Of a stretch of 31,374 nt of DNA, positions 7,781 through 17,500 are shown one piece after another. Source of the DNA: Pseudomonadota bacterium (GTDB lineage Bacteria > Pseudomonadota > Gammaproteobacteria > Burkholderiales > Burkholderiaceae_B). The position numbers and the translations under genes are program-made. The DNA is taken from assembly GCA_023427085.1 (NCBI GenBank), contig JAEZBO010000020.1, positions 1 to 31,374 on the forward strand, given 5' to 3'. The stretch's first letter is position 1. Each line of letters begins with the position of its first letter. Below the pieces are notes generated by a model that had not been told where the DNA came from, made no database searches, and saw only the letters and a program-made list of their open reading frames with translations.

Positions 7781-9148
7781 ATGAACGAAATGTTGCTGTG
7801 GGCGGCCAGCGGCGCGGCGTTGCTGTCCGCGCTGCTGGGCCTGGTGCTGTTGTTGCGCCGGCCGCCGGCCGATCCGGCCATCGAATTGCTGCTCGATGCG
7901 CAGGACCGGCTCGAGCGAACGCTGCGCGAAGACCTGGCCGCCAGCCAGCGCGGCCTGCGTGCCGAATTCAGCGACACTTCGCTGGCGCTGCGGGGCGAGC
8001 TGGCGCGCCAGCTGGAAGACCTGCGCGCCGCGCTGACACGCGATGCGGCGGCCGCGCGCGCCGAGCAGGGCCGGGTGCAGACCGAGTTCGCCGGCCAGAT
8101 GCGCGAGCAGGTGCAGGGCTTGGTGGCGATCAACGAGCGCCGCGCGGCCGAATTGCGCCAGACCGTCGATCAGCGGCTGCAAAGCCTGCAGACCGACAAC
8201 GCCCAGAAGCTCGACGAGATGCGCCGCACCGTCGACGAAAAGCTGCACGCCACGCTTGAACAACGGCTCGGTGAATCTTTCAAGCTGGTGTCGGAACGGC
8301 TCGAGGCGGTGCACAAGGGGCTGGGCGAGATGCAGGCGCTGGCCGCCGGTGTCGGCGATCTCAAGCGGGTGCTGGGCAACGTCAAGACGCGCGGCACCTG
8401 GGGCGAAGTGCAGCTCGAGCGGCTGATGCAGGACCTGATGACGCCCGAGCAATACGGCCGCAACGTCAAGCCGATCCCGGGCAGCGACGCGATCGTCGAA
8501 TTCGCGATCCGGCTGCCGGGACGCGGCGAGGACGGCGCGCCGGTCTGGCTGCCGATCGACGCCAAGTTCCCCAAGGAAGAGTACGAACGCCTGATGCTGG
8601 CGCAGGACGCCGCCGACGCCGAGGCCGCCCGCCAGGCCGGGCTGGCGCTGGCGCGCGCGCTCGAGGTGCAGGCGCGCCAGATTTCCGACAAGTACGTCGC
8701 GCCGCCGCACACCACCGATTTTGCGATCCTGTTCCTGCCCACCGAAAGCCTGTATGCCGAGGTGCTGCGCCGGCCGGGGCTGGTCGACAGGCTGCAGGCG
8801 TTGCGGGTCAGCGTGGCCGGCCCGGGCAACCTGGCGGCCTTGCTCAACAGCCTGCAGATGGGGTTTCGCACGCTGGCGATCGAGCGGCGTTCGTCCGAAG
8901 TCTGGCAGGTGCTGCGCGCGGTCAAGACCGAGTTCGGCAAGTTCGGCGACACGCTGGCCAGCGTCAAACGGTCGCTCGAGACCGCCAGCAACAAGATTGG
9001 CGACACCGAGCGGCGGACCCGGGTGATGCTGAGCAACCTGAAGGCGGTCGAGGCGCTGCCCGAGGCCGAGGCGGCGCGGCTGCTGGATGGCGAAGCCGAT
9101 CAGGCGGATCAGCCGGCGCCGCCGTCCGGCCCGAGCGACAGGGCCTAG
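7781..9148 (+). CDS. rmuC: DNA recombination protein RmuC
   Basis: RmuC limits inversion and recombination at short inverted repeats and is predicted to carry a nuclease-like fold. The protein has 455 residues. An N-terminal membrane anchor (about 4-25) is followed by a long Glu/Arg/Gln-rich coiled coil (about 40-190). The conserved core follows, with GTWGEVQLERLMQDLM, then LPIDAKFPKEEYERL (PD-(D/E)XK-like Asp and Lys), FLPTESLYAE and MGFRTLAIERRSSEVW. The C-terminal tail after about 430 is low-complexity. ATG at 7781 is used; another ATG at 7790 would remove three residues and still keep the anchor. It is divergent from yrbL across 134 bp. Confidence 0.93.
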   Translation: MNEMLLWAASGAALLSALLGLVLLLRRPPADPAIELLLDAQDRLERTLREDLAASQRGLRAEFSDTSLALRGELARQLEDLRAALTRDAAAARAEQGRVQTEFAGQMREQVQGLVAINERRAAELRQTVDQRLQSLQTDNAQKLDEMRRTVDEKLHATLEQRLGESFKLVSERLEAVHKGLGEMQALAAGVGDLKRVLGNVKTRGTWGEVQLERLMQDLMTPEQYGRNVKPIPGSDAIVEFAIRLPGRGEDGAPVWLPIDAKFPKEEYERLMLAQDAADAEAARQAGLALARALEVQARQISDKYVAPPHTTDFAILFLPTESLYAEVLRRPGLVDRLQALRVSVAGPGNLAALLNSLQMGFRTLAIERRSSEVWQVLRAVKTEFGKFGDTLASVKRSLETASNKIGDTERRTRVMLSNLKAVEALPEAEAARLLDGEADQADQPAPPSGPSDRA

Positions 9149-9155
9149 CGGGTCC

Positions 9156-9209
9156 GGCAGCCAGGGCAGCCAGGGCAGCCAGCGCGGACAGGGCAGTCAG
9201 GGCAGGCCG
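9156..9209 (+). repeat. 9-bp tandem repeat after rmuC
   Basis: Six in-phase nonamers lie between the rmuC stop and aidB. The first three are identical copies of GGCAGCCAG. Then come one divergent unit (CGCGGACAG), GGCAGTCAG and a decayed GGCAGGCCG. No T-tract or strong hairpin follows. The core GGCAG(C/T)C recurs in the heptad repeat at 25178-25205. Confidence 0.75.
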
Positions 9210-9276
9210 GCCTCATGGCGGCAGGCCTCGGGCAAGCGGGGCCGTCCGGCCCGTCGCCGGTGCGCTGGCGCTCCCC

Positions 9277-9282
9277 TACAAT
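9277..9282 (+). promoter_or_regulatory. Candidate -10 element of the aidB-like gene
   Basis: TACAAT lies 44 bp upstream of the ATG at 9326 and would give a leader of about 37 bases that includes the AAGGAG ribosome site at 9315-9320. The -35 region (near 9254-9259) is poor. Confidence 0.4.
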
Positions 9283-9325
9283 GGCCGGATGGGCCGCCAC
9301 GGGCCCGGCAGCACAAGGAGACGCC

Positions 9326-10978
9326 ATGGATTCCTTCTGCACGCACGAGGTCGAGAACCAGCCCGAGCCGCTGTCCGACTACAACCTCTACGACACCGAT
9401 ACGGCGCTGCGCGACGCCGTGCAGCGCGACGGCGCGGGCGAGCACGCCGCGCGCCTGAGCCGGCGCGGGGCGCAACTGGGCACGGTGGCGATGTTCGCGC
9501 TGGGCGAGCAGGCCAATGCCCAGCCGCCGCGGCTGGACACCCACGACGAGCAGGGTCGCCGCATCGATCGGATCCGGCTGGCGCCAGCCTGGCACACGCT
9601 GATGCACGACATGGCCGGGCAGGGCCTGCACGGTCCGGCCTGGATCGACCCGCGTCCGGGCGCGCAGGTCGCGCGCGCCGCCGCCTTCCTGATGCAGGGC
9701 CAGGTCGAGGCCGGCAGCTTGTGTCCGGTCACGATGACCTACGGTTCGCTGGCGGTGCTGCGCGACGAGCCCGCCGGCCAGATCGACTATGGCGGCACCT
9801 GGCTGCCGCGGCTGCTGGCGGCGCGCCACGATCCGGCCGACGCGCCGATCGAGGCCAAGCAGGGCGGGCTGATCGGCATGGGGCTGACCGAAAAGCAGGG
9901 CGGTTCGGACGTGCGCGCCAACACCACGCAGGCGCGCCCGCTCGACGGCGGCGGACAGGGCCAGGCCTACCTGCTGCGCGGCCACAAGTGGTTTTTTTCG
10001 GTGCCGCAGTCCGACGCCCATCTGGTGCTGGCGCAGGCGCCGGACGGACCCTCGTGTTTTTTCCTGCCGCGCTGGCTGCCCGATGGCACCCGCAACCGCA
10101 TCCGGCTGCAGCGCCTGAAGGACAAGCTGGGCAATCGCAGCAACGCCAGCGCCGAGGTCGAGTTCGACGATGCCTGGGGCGTCATGGTCGGCGAGCCGGG
10201 CCACGGCATCGCCACGCTGATCCGGGTCGCCAGCCTGACGCGGCTCGATTGCGCGCTGGGCAGCGCCGCGCTGTTGCGCCAGGGGCTGGTGCGAGCGCTG
10301 CACCATGCCAGCCAGCGGCGCGCCTTCGGCAAGACGCTGCTCGATCATCCCGCCATGCGTGCGGTGCTGTGCGATCTGGCGCTCGAGAGCGAGGCGGCCA
10401 CGGTGCTGAGCCTGCGGCTGGCGCGCGCGGTCGAGCGCGCCAACGATCCGGCCGAACAGGCGCTGGCGCGGCTGGGCACGCCGGCCGCCAAGCTTTGGAT
10501 CTGCAAACGTACCATCGCGGCGCTGGCCGAGTGCCTGGAAGTGCTGGGCGGCAACGGCTACGTCGAGACCTCGATGCTGCCAAGGCTGTACCGCGAGGCG
10601 CCGGTCAACGCGATCTGGGAGGGCGCCGGCAACGTCATGGCGCTGGACGTGCTGCGTGCGCTGCAGCGTCATCCGTTGGCGCTGGCGGCGCTGATGGACG
10701 AACTGGCACCGGCGCGCGGCCAGATGCCGGCCTATGATCAGGCGCTCGCAGGGCTGGAGTCGCTGCTGGCGGCGGCCAGCGAATCTCAGGCCCGCCGGCT
10801 GGCCGCGCGGCTGGCCTGCCTGTGGCAGGCTGCGCTGCTGATCCGCCATGCGCCCAACTGGCTGGCGCAGGCCTTCGTCGCCAGCCGGCTGGGCATGGAC
10901 GGCGGCCTGATCGGCGCCTTGCCCGAGGGCGGTTGCGACGTCCGGCTGCTGCGCCGGGCCTGGCCGCCGATCTGCTAA
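9326..10978 (+). CDS. aidB: AidB-like acyl-CoA dehydrogenase
   Basis: This is a flavin-dependent acyl-CoA dehydrogenase-family protein of 550 residues, the size of E. coli AidB (541) and longer than ordinary acyl-CoA dehydrogenases. AidB-type features are an N-terminal arm (ENQPEPLSDYNLYDTD), GLTEKQGGSDVRANTT in the FAD/substrate region, KWFFSVPQSDAHLVLAQ, the helix CALGSAALLRQGLVRALHHASQR, and AALAECLEVLGGNGYVE followed by a DNA-binding-like C-terminal domain. In E. coli, AidB belongs to the adaptive response to alkylation, with isovaleryl-CoA dehydrogenase activity. Whether an Ada-type regulator controls it here is not visible. The ATG at 9326 has a perfect AAGGAG five bases upstream; the longer frame from 9215 reads through the repeat and is rejected. 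rpiA follows after 31 bp. Confidence 0.88.
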   Translation: MDSFCTHEVENQPEPLSDYNLYDTDTALRDAVQRDGAGEHAARLSRRGAQLGTVAMFALGEQANAQPPRLDTHDEQGRRIDRIRLAPAWHTLMHDMAGQGLHGPAWIDPRPGAQVARAAAFLMQGQVEAGSLCPVTMTYGSLAVLRDEPAGQIDYGGTWLPRLLAARHDPADAPIEAKQGGLIGMGLTEKQGGSDVRANTTQARPLDGGGQGQAYLLRGHKWFFSVPQSDAHLVLAQAPDGPSCFFLPRWLPDGTRNRIRLQRLKDKLGNRSNASAEVEFDDAWGVMVGEPGHGIATLIRVASLTRLDCALGSAALLRQGLVRALHHASQRRAFGKTLLDHPAMRAVLCDLALESEAATVLSLRLARAVERANDPAEQALARLGTPAAKLWICKRTIAALAECLEVLGGNGYVETSMLPRLYREAPVNAIWEGAGNVMALDVLRALQRHPLALAALMDELAPARGQMPAYDQALAGLESLLAAASESQARRLAARLACLWQAALLIRHAPNWLAQAFVASRLGMDGGLIGALPEGGCDVRLLRRAWPPIC

Positions 10979-11009
10979 ATTGCTTTCCGCATTCAAGACA
11001 GGTGTTTTC

Positions 11010-11687
11010 ATGCTCACGCAACAACAACTCAAGCAGCAGGCCGCCGAGGCCGCGCTCGACTACATCGAACAGTTCCTCGACCCGCAGGCCGTCATCGGCG
11101 TGGGCACCGGCTCGACCGCCGACCTGTTCATCGACGGCCTGGCCCGCTACAAGGGCCGCCTGCTGGGCACGGTCGCCAGTTCCGAGCGCAGCGCCGCGCG
11201 GCTGGCGCGCCACGGCCTGCCGGTGCTGGACCTGAACGAAGTCAGCCAAATGCCGGTGTATGTCGACGGCGCCGACGAGATCGACACCGGCATGCACATG
11301 ATCAAGGGCGGCGGCGGCGCGCTCACGCGCGAGAAGATCGTCGCGTCGGTCGCCGAGCGCTTCGTCTGCATCGCCGACGAATCCAAGCTGGTCGACCGGC
11401 TGGGCGCCTTTCCGTTGCCGATCGAGGTCATCGGCATGGCCAGCCAGGCGGTCGCCCGCCAATTGCACGCGCTGGGCGGCAAGCCTTCGCTGCGCAGCGG
11501 CTTCGTCACCGACAACGGCAACCTGATCCTGGACGTCGCGGGCTTGCGCATCGACGACCCCAAACGCCTCGAGGCGCAGGTCAACAACATCCCCGGCGTG
11601 GTCACTTGCGGCCTGTTCGCGCTGTCCGGCGCCAGCCTGGCGCTGCTGGCCACGCAAGGCGGCGTGCGCCGCCTGTCTGGTTCATAA
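11010..11687 (+). CDS. rpiA: Ribose-5-phosphate isomerase A
   Basis: RpiA interconverts ribose 5-phosphate and ribulose 5-phosphate in the cytosolic pentose phosphate pathway. The protein has 225 residues (E. coli: 219). All signature segments are present: GTGSTAD at 32-38 (phosphate site), DGADEID at 86-92, and KGGGGALTREK at 99-109 with the catalytic Glu near 108, plus a C-terminal NNIPGVVTCGLFA. ATG at 11010 is chosen over the in-frame TTG at 10980 because it matches the family N-terminus and has an AGACAGG purine stretch upstream. It is probably transcribed with the aidB-like gene 31 bp upstream. Confidence 0.95.
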   Translation: MLTQQQLKQQAAEAALDYIEQFLDPQAVIGVGTGSTADLFIDGLARYKGRLLGTVASSERSAARLARHGLPVLDLNEVSQMPVYVDGADEIDTGMHMIKGGGGALTREKIVASVAERFVCIADESKLVDRLGAFPLPIEVIGMASQAVARQLHALGGKPSLRSGFVTDNGNLILDVAGLRIDDPKRLEAQVNNIPGVVTCGLFALSGASLALLATQGGVRRLSGS

Positions 11688-11689
11688 TG

Positions 11690-11711
11690 TTGTCACTTTC
11701 GAGTCATATGC
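11690..11711 (+). promoter_or_regulatory. Candidate Pho box upstream of phoU
   Basis: Two 11-bp units stand head to tail: TTGTCAC + TTTC and GAGTCAT + ATGC. Each 7-mer matches 5 of 7 positions of the PhoB consensus CTGTCAT, and the 4-bp spacing is exactly that of a Pho box. It begins three bases after the rpiA stop and lies 71 bp before the phoU ATG. The expected -10 about 10 bp further on (near 11718-11723, TCACTA) is weak. Confidence 0.45.
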
Positions 11712-11781
11712 TTGCCGTCACTAGCGCTGCCCGTCCCGGGCAGGCACGGTTGGCAAAAGAACACATCAGGAGCGGCCGGGC

Positions 11782-12528
11782 ATGACGCAACCCACCTTAC
11801 AGGTATCAGGAATGACCGAGCACACCAACAAACAATTCGACCTCGACATCGAAAAGATCCGCTCGCAGTTCCTGCAGATGGGCGGCCTGGTCGAAGCCAT
11901 GATCCAGGACGGCATCGATGCGCTGGCCAGTGGCGACATGTCGCTGGTCGAACGGGTGCGTGAGCGCGAAAAGGAAGTCAACCGCCTCGAGGTCGAGATC
12001 GACGAGCGCATCAGCCTGATCCTGGCGCGCCATCAGCCCACCGCGATCGACCTGCGCATGATGATGGCCGTCAGCAAGATGCTGACCGACATGGAACGCT
12101 CGGGCGACGAGGCCGAAAAGGTCGCCACCGTCGCGCGCCGCATCCACGAAGGCGAACTGCGCTACCAGCCGGTCGTCGAACTGCGCCACATGGCCAACAA
12201 CGTGCTGGTCATGCTGCGCCAGACGCTCGACGCCTTCGCCCGCCTGGACGCGATCCAGGCCGCGGCCGTGGTGCGCAGCGACAAGGAAGTCGACAAGGAG
12301 TGGAAGGGCGCGCTGCGTCACCTGATCACCTACATGATCGAGGACCCGCGCACGATCTCGCGTTCGATCGACCTGATCTTCGTGGCCCGCGCGCTCGAGC
12401 GTGTCGGCGACCACTGCAAGAACATGTCCGAGCGCGTCATCTACCTGGTGCACGGCGCCGACGTGCGCCACACCGGCGTCAAGAACGCCGAGCGCCAGGC
12501 GCGCGGTGACGTCGACGAAGACGCATAA
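11782..12528 (+). CDS. phoU: Phosphate signalling protein PhoU
   Basis: PhoU links the Pst phosphate transporter to the PhoR/PhoB sensor pair and represses Pho signalling when phosphate is ample. The protein has 248 residues, two tandem three-helix PhoU domains, and the two metal-site motifs MERSGDEAEKVA and LERVGDHCKNM (E/DxxxD type). The ATG at 11782 has AGGAG at 11768-11772, nine bases upstream. The internal ATG at 11812, opening MTEHTNKQFD, resembles many homologues and is the alternative start, but has a poorly spaced ribosome site. No pst, phoB or phoR genes are in the window, so it stands apart from its usual operon. A Pho-box-like element precedes it. Confidence 0.93.
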   Translation: MTQPTLQVSGMTEHTNKQFDLDIEKIRSQFLQMGGLVEAMIQDGIDALASGDMSLVERVREREKEVNRLEVEIDERISLILARHQPTAIDLRMMMAVSKMLTDMERSGDEAEKVATVARRIHEGELRYQPVVELRHMANNVLVMLRQTLDAFARLDAIQAAAVVRSDKEVDKEWKGALRHLITYMIEDPRTISRSIDLIFVARALERVGDHCKNMSERVIYLVHGADVRHTGVKNAERQARGDVDEDA

Positions 12529-12592
12529 GGCCTCTGGCGGGCTGCATTATCGGCCCGCCGCAGCGGCACCTTGAGCGGGTGCGCTGCAATCA

Positions 12593-12670
12593 GCCGCAAC
12601 GCTTGAACTGCCTGGTAAGGCTGGACTGGTTCCAGCCGTTTCAGGAGGGTTTGAGGGTTGCGGCTTTTTT
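12593..12670 (+). terminator. Candidate structured terminator after phoU
   Basis: GCCGCAAC (12593-12600) is perfectly complementary to GTTGCGGC (12657-12664), which is followed immediately by six T (12665-12670). The enclosed 56 bases hold a perfect 7-bp hairpin, GGCTGGA/TCCAGCC with loop CTGGT (12619-12637). A flanking CTTGAAC/GTTTCAG helix (12602-12608 with 12638-12644) has one mismatch. Two simpler hairpins lie upstream at 12536-12559 and 12560-12587. It lies between convergent phoU and yggX and would stop phoU transcription. Confidence 0.5.
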
Positions 12671-12693
12671 GTGGGCGTGGGTGCTGACCGACA

Positions 12694-12966
12694 TCACGCC
12701 GGCGGCGGTACGAAGCCTTGCGCCTCGACGTCGGTATCCTCGAACAGGAATTTTTCCATCTGCTGCGCCAGGTACTTGCGCGCGCGCGAGTCGGCCAGGT
12801 TCAGGCGGTTTTCGTTGACCAGGCGCGTCTGCACCTGCTGCCATTCGGCCCAGGCTTCCTTCGAGATGCTTTGCCAGATGCGCGTGCCCATTTCGCCGGG
12901 ATAGGGCGGAAAATCCATCCCTTCGGCTTCGCGCTTCAATTTTGCACAGTGGATCAGTCTAGCCAT
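12694..12966 (-). CDS. yggX: Probable Fe(2+)-trafficking protein YggX
   Basis: This is a small cytoplasmic protein of 90 residues (E. coli YggX: 91) implicated in protecting iron-sulfur clusters from oxidation. The N-terminus MARLIHCAKLKREAEGMDF contains the single conserved Cys7, followed by PYPGEMG, the helix ISKEAWAEWQQVQTRLVNENRL and the C-terminal EKFLFE. The start at 12966 is chosen because homologues begin MAR..HC; the extension to 12996 adds ten unmatched residues. It lies 74 bp downstream of argA on the same strand and is probably co-transcribed, a common betaproteobacterial pairing. Confidence 0.95.
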   Translation of the reverse strand: MARLIHCAKLKREAEGMDFPPYPGEMGTRIWQSISKEAWAEWQQVQTRLVNENRLNLADSRARKYLAQQMEKFLFEDTDVEAQGFVPPPA

Positions 12967-13040
12967 GTCGCTTTGCCCCGCAATGATCGAATTCAAACCT
13001 GAATTCTAGCGCCCATGGCCGACTGCGGCCCGGCAAGACC

Positions 13041-14396
<1,356 letters not shown>

Positions 14397-14470
14397 TGGG
14401 GTGCGGGCTATCCGGCTGGGTGGGTCAGAAGGGCGGTCCGGCGCGCGCCAAGCGCGTACCGAATCGCAAA

Positions 14471-14478
14471 ATTATAAT
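14471..14478. promoter_or_regulatory. Symmetrical -10 element shared by argA and hrpA
   Basis: ATTATAAT is its own reverse complement, so a perfect TATAAT is read on both strands: 14473-14478 towards hrpA and 14476-14471 towards argA. Predicted starts are near 14485 (plus; about 21-base leader) and 14464 (minus; about 68-base leader). -35 matches are weak on both sides (AAGCGC for hrpA; TTGCTG at 14492-14497 for argA with a short spacer). Confidence 0.55.
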
Positions 14479-14505
14479 GATCGGTCCAAAGCAGCAATCC
14501 ATCCA

Positions 14506-17500
14506 ATGTCCGAATCTTCCGGTTCCGTCCCGCGCGCCCCCCAGCGGGCACCGGCCGGCACGCCCGCCGCAGCGCGTGTCGCCCCGCCGATTTCCTATCC
14601 CGAAGACCTGCCCGTCAGTGCGCGGCGGCAGGAGATCGCACGCGCCATCCGCGCCCATCAGGTCGTGATCGTCAGCGGCGAGACCGGCTCGGGCAAGACC
14701 ACCCAGTTGCCCAAGATCTGCCTGGAGCTGGGCCGAGGGCTGCACAAGATGATCGGCCACACGCAGCCGCGCCGGCTGGCCGCCACCTCGGTGGCCAAGC
14801 GGGTCGCCGAAGAGCTCAAGACGCCGCTGGGCGAGTGGGTCGGCTATCAGGTCCGTTTCAGCGATCGCACCGGGCCGCAGGCGGCCATCAAGCTGATGAC
14901 CGACGGCATCCTGCTGTCCGAGTCGCAGCGGGATCCGATGTTGCGCCGATACGACACGCTGATCATCGACGAGGCACACGAGCGCAGCCTGAACATCGAT
15001 TTCCTGCTCGGTTACCTCAAGCAGCTGCTGCCGCGGCGGCCGGACCTGAAGCTGATCATCACGTCGGCCACCATCGACGCCGACCGTTTCGCGCGGCATT
15101 TCGCCGATGCGCAGGGCAGGCTCGCGCCGGTGATCGAGGTCTCGGGCCGCCTCTATCCGGTCGAGGTGCGCTACCGGCCGGTGCGCGAAGAGAGCGAGGA
15201 CGACACCGCGCCGCGGCGTGACGGCCAGCGGCTGTCGGGTGACGAGGAGCGCGATCTCATCGATGCCATCGTCGACGGCGTCGATGAATGTGCGCGCGCA
15301 GGGCCCGGCGACGTGCTGGTGTTCCTGCCTGGCGAGCGCGAGATCCGCGAGGCGGCCGAGGCGCTGCGCAAGCACCACCCGCCCGGCACCGAGGTGCTGC
15401 CGCTGTTCGCGCGGCTGAGCCAGGCCGAGCAGGAGCAGATCTTCCATCCGCGCGGCAATGCACGGCGCATCGTGCTGGCGACCAACGTCGCCGAGACCTC
15501 GCTGACGGTGCCCGGCATCCGTTACGTCATCGACAGCGGGCTGGCGCGCATCAAACGGTACTCGTGGCGCAACAAGGTCGAGCAGCTGCGCATCGAGCCG
15601 ATCAGCCGCGCCTCGGCCAATCAGCGCGCCGGCCGCTGCGGCCGGATCGGCCCTGGCATCTGCCTGCGCCTGTACGACGAGGCCGACTTCAACGCCCGCG
15701 CGCCGTTCACCGACCCGGAGGTGCTGCGTTCGTCGCTGGCGGCGGTGATCCTGCGCATGAAGGCGCTCAAGCTCGACGATATCGAGCAGTTTCCGTTCGT
15801 CGAGGCGCCGCCCGGCCGAGCGGTCGCCGATGGCTACCAGCTGCTGCAGGAGCTGGGCGCCATCGACGACGCCAACCGCCTGACCGAGACCGGCCGCACG
15901 CTGGCCAAGCTGCCGCTCGATCCCCGCATCGCCCGCATGATCCTGGCCGCGCGCCAGCACGATTGCCTGGCCGAGATGCTGGTGATCGCGTCGGCGCTGT
16001 CGGTGCAGGACCCGCGCGACCGGCCGCTGGCCGAACGCGAGGCGGCCGAGGCCGCGCAGGCGCGCTTCGCCGACGACAAGTCCGAGTTCCTGTCCTATCT
16101 GAAGCTGTGGCAGTGGTACGGCGAGCAGGTCGCGCACAAGGGCTCGCAGCGCAAGCTGGTGGCCCTGCTGCGTCAGACCTTCCTGTCGCCGGTGCGGCTG
16201 CGCGAGTGGCACGACGTGCACACGCAACTGGCCGCGGTGGTTGGCGAGCAGGGCTGGCGCGTCAACCAAAGCCCGGCCACCTACGAGCAGATCCATCTGG
16301 CGCTGCTCAGCGGCCTGCTGGGCAATATCGGCCTGAAATCCGAAGAAGCCGGCCACTACCAGGGCGCGCGCGAACTGCGCTTTCATATCCACCCCGGCTC
16401 TCGGCTGGTGCGCAAGGCCGGCAAGTGGGTGGTGGCGGCCGAGCTGGTCGAGACCACGCGGCTGTATGCCCGCTGTATCGCCCGCATCGAACCGACCTGG
16501 ATCGAGCGGGTCGCCGCGCACCTGATCCGCCGGGTGTTTTCCGATCCGCGCTGGGACCGCAAGGCCGGCCAGGTGATCGCCAACGAGCGCGGCACGCTGC
16601 ACGGCCTGCCGATCTACAGCGGCCGGCGCGTGCACTACGGCCGCGTCAACGCCGAGCACGCCCGCGAGCTGTTCATCCGCCAGGCACTGGTCGATGGCGA
16701 CCTCGACACGCGCCTGCCTTTCGTCGCGCATAACCGCAAGCTGATCGCTCAGATCGAGAAGCTCGAGCACCAGAGCCGCCGGCCCGACATCCTGGTCGAC
16801 GACGAGCTGATCTACGCCTTCTATGCGCGGCTGCTGCCGGCCGACATGAGCCAGCTGGCCACGCTCGAATCCTGGTACGCCACGCTGGACAAGGCTGGCG
16901 CGCAGGCGCTGCTGCTGACGCGCGACGCGCTGATGCGGCACGAGGCGGCCGGCATCACGACCGACGTGTTCCCGAAGAAACTCGAGTGGCAGGGCGTGAC
17001 GATGCCGCTCGACTATCACTTCGAGCCCGGTTCGCCGCGCGATGGCGTGACGCTGACGGTGCCCTTGTTCGCGCTCAACCAGCTCGATGCGCAGCGTTGC
17101 GAGTGGCTGGTGCCCGGCATGCTCAAGGAGAAGGCCCAGCTGCTGCTCAAGTCGCTGCCGCAGAAGCTGCGGCGCCACTGCGTGCCGCTGCCCGACTATG
17201 CCGCCGGTTTCTACGAGCGCTGGTTCGAGCGCCTGGACGATCCGCAGCAGGGCCTGGTCGAGGCGCTGATCGCCGACATGTGGGAGCAACTGAAGATCCG
17301 TCCGCAACTGGCCGATTTCAAGCTCGAGACGTTGCCGGCGCACCTGTTCATGAACTTCAAGGTGGTCGACGAACACGGCCGCATGCTGGGCGCCGGCCGC
17401 AACCTGGCTCAGCTCAAGGCCGAGCTCGGACGCCAGGCGCAGGCGACCTTCCAGCAGGTGGCCGCGCGCGATGCCGGCGTGGCGCAGGCGCTGGCCCACG

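Noticed and set aside
9215..9325. 37-residue N-terminal extension of the aidB-like protein
   Set aside because: It lies upstream of a perfect AAGGAG-ATG and includes the predicted promoter.
11727..11743. Hairpin CTGCCCG/CGGGCAG between rpiA and phoU as an rpiA terminator
   Set aside because: The stem is good but has a 3-base loop and no T-tract, and it lies after the candidate Pho box, so it would sit in the phoU leader instead.
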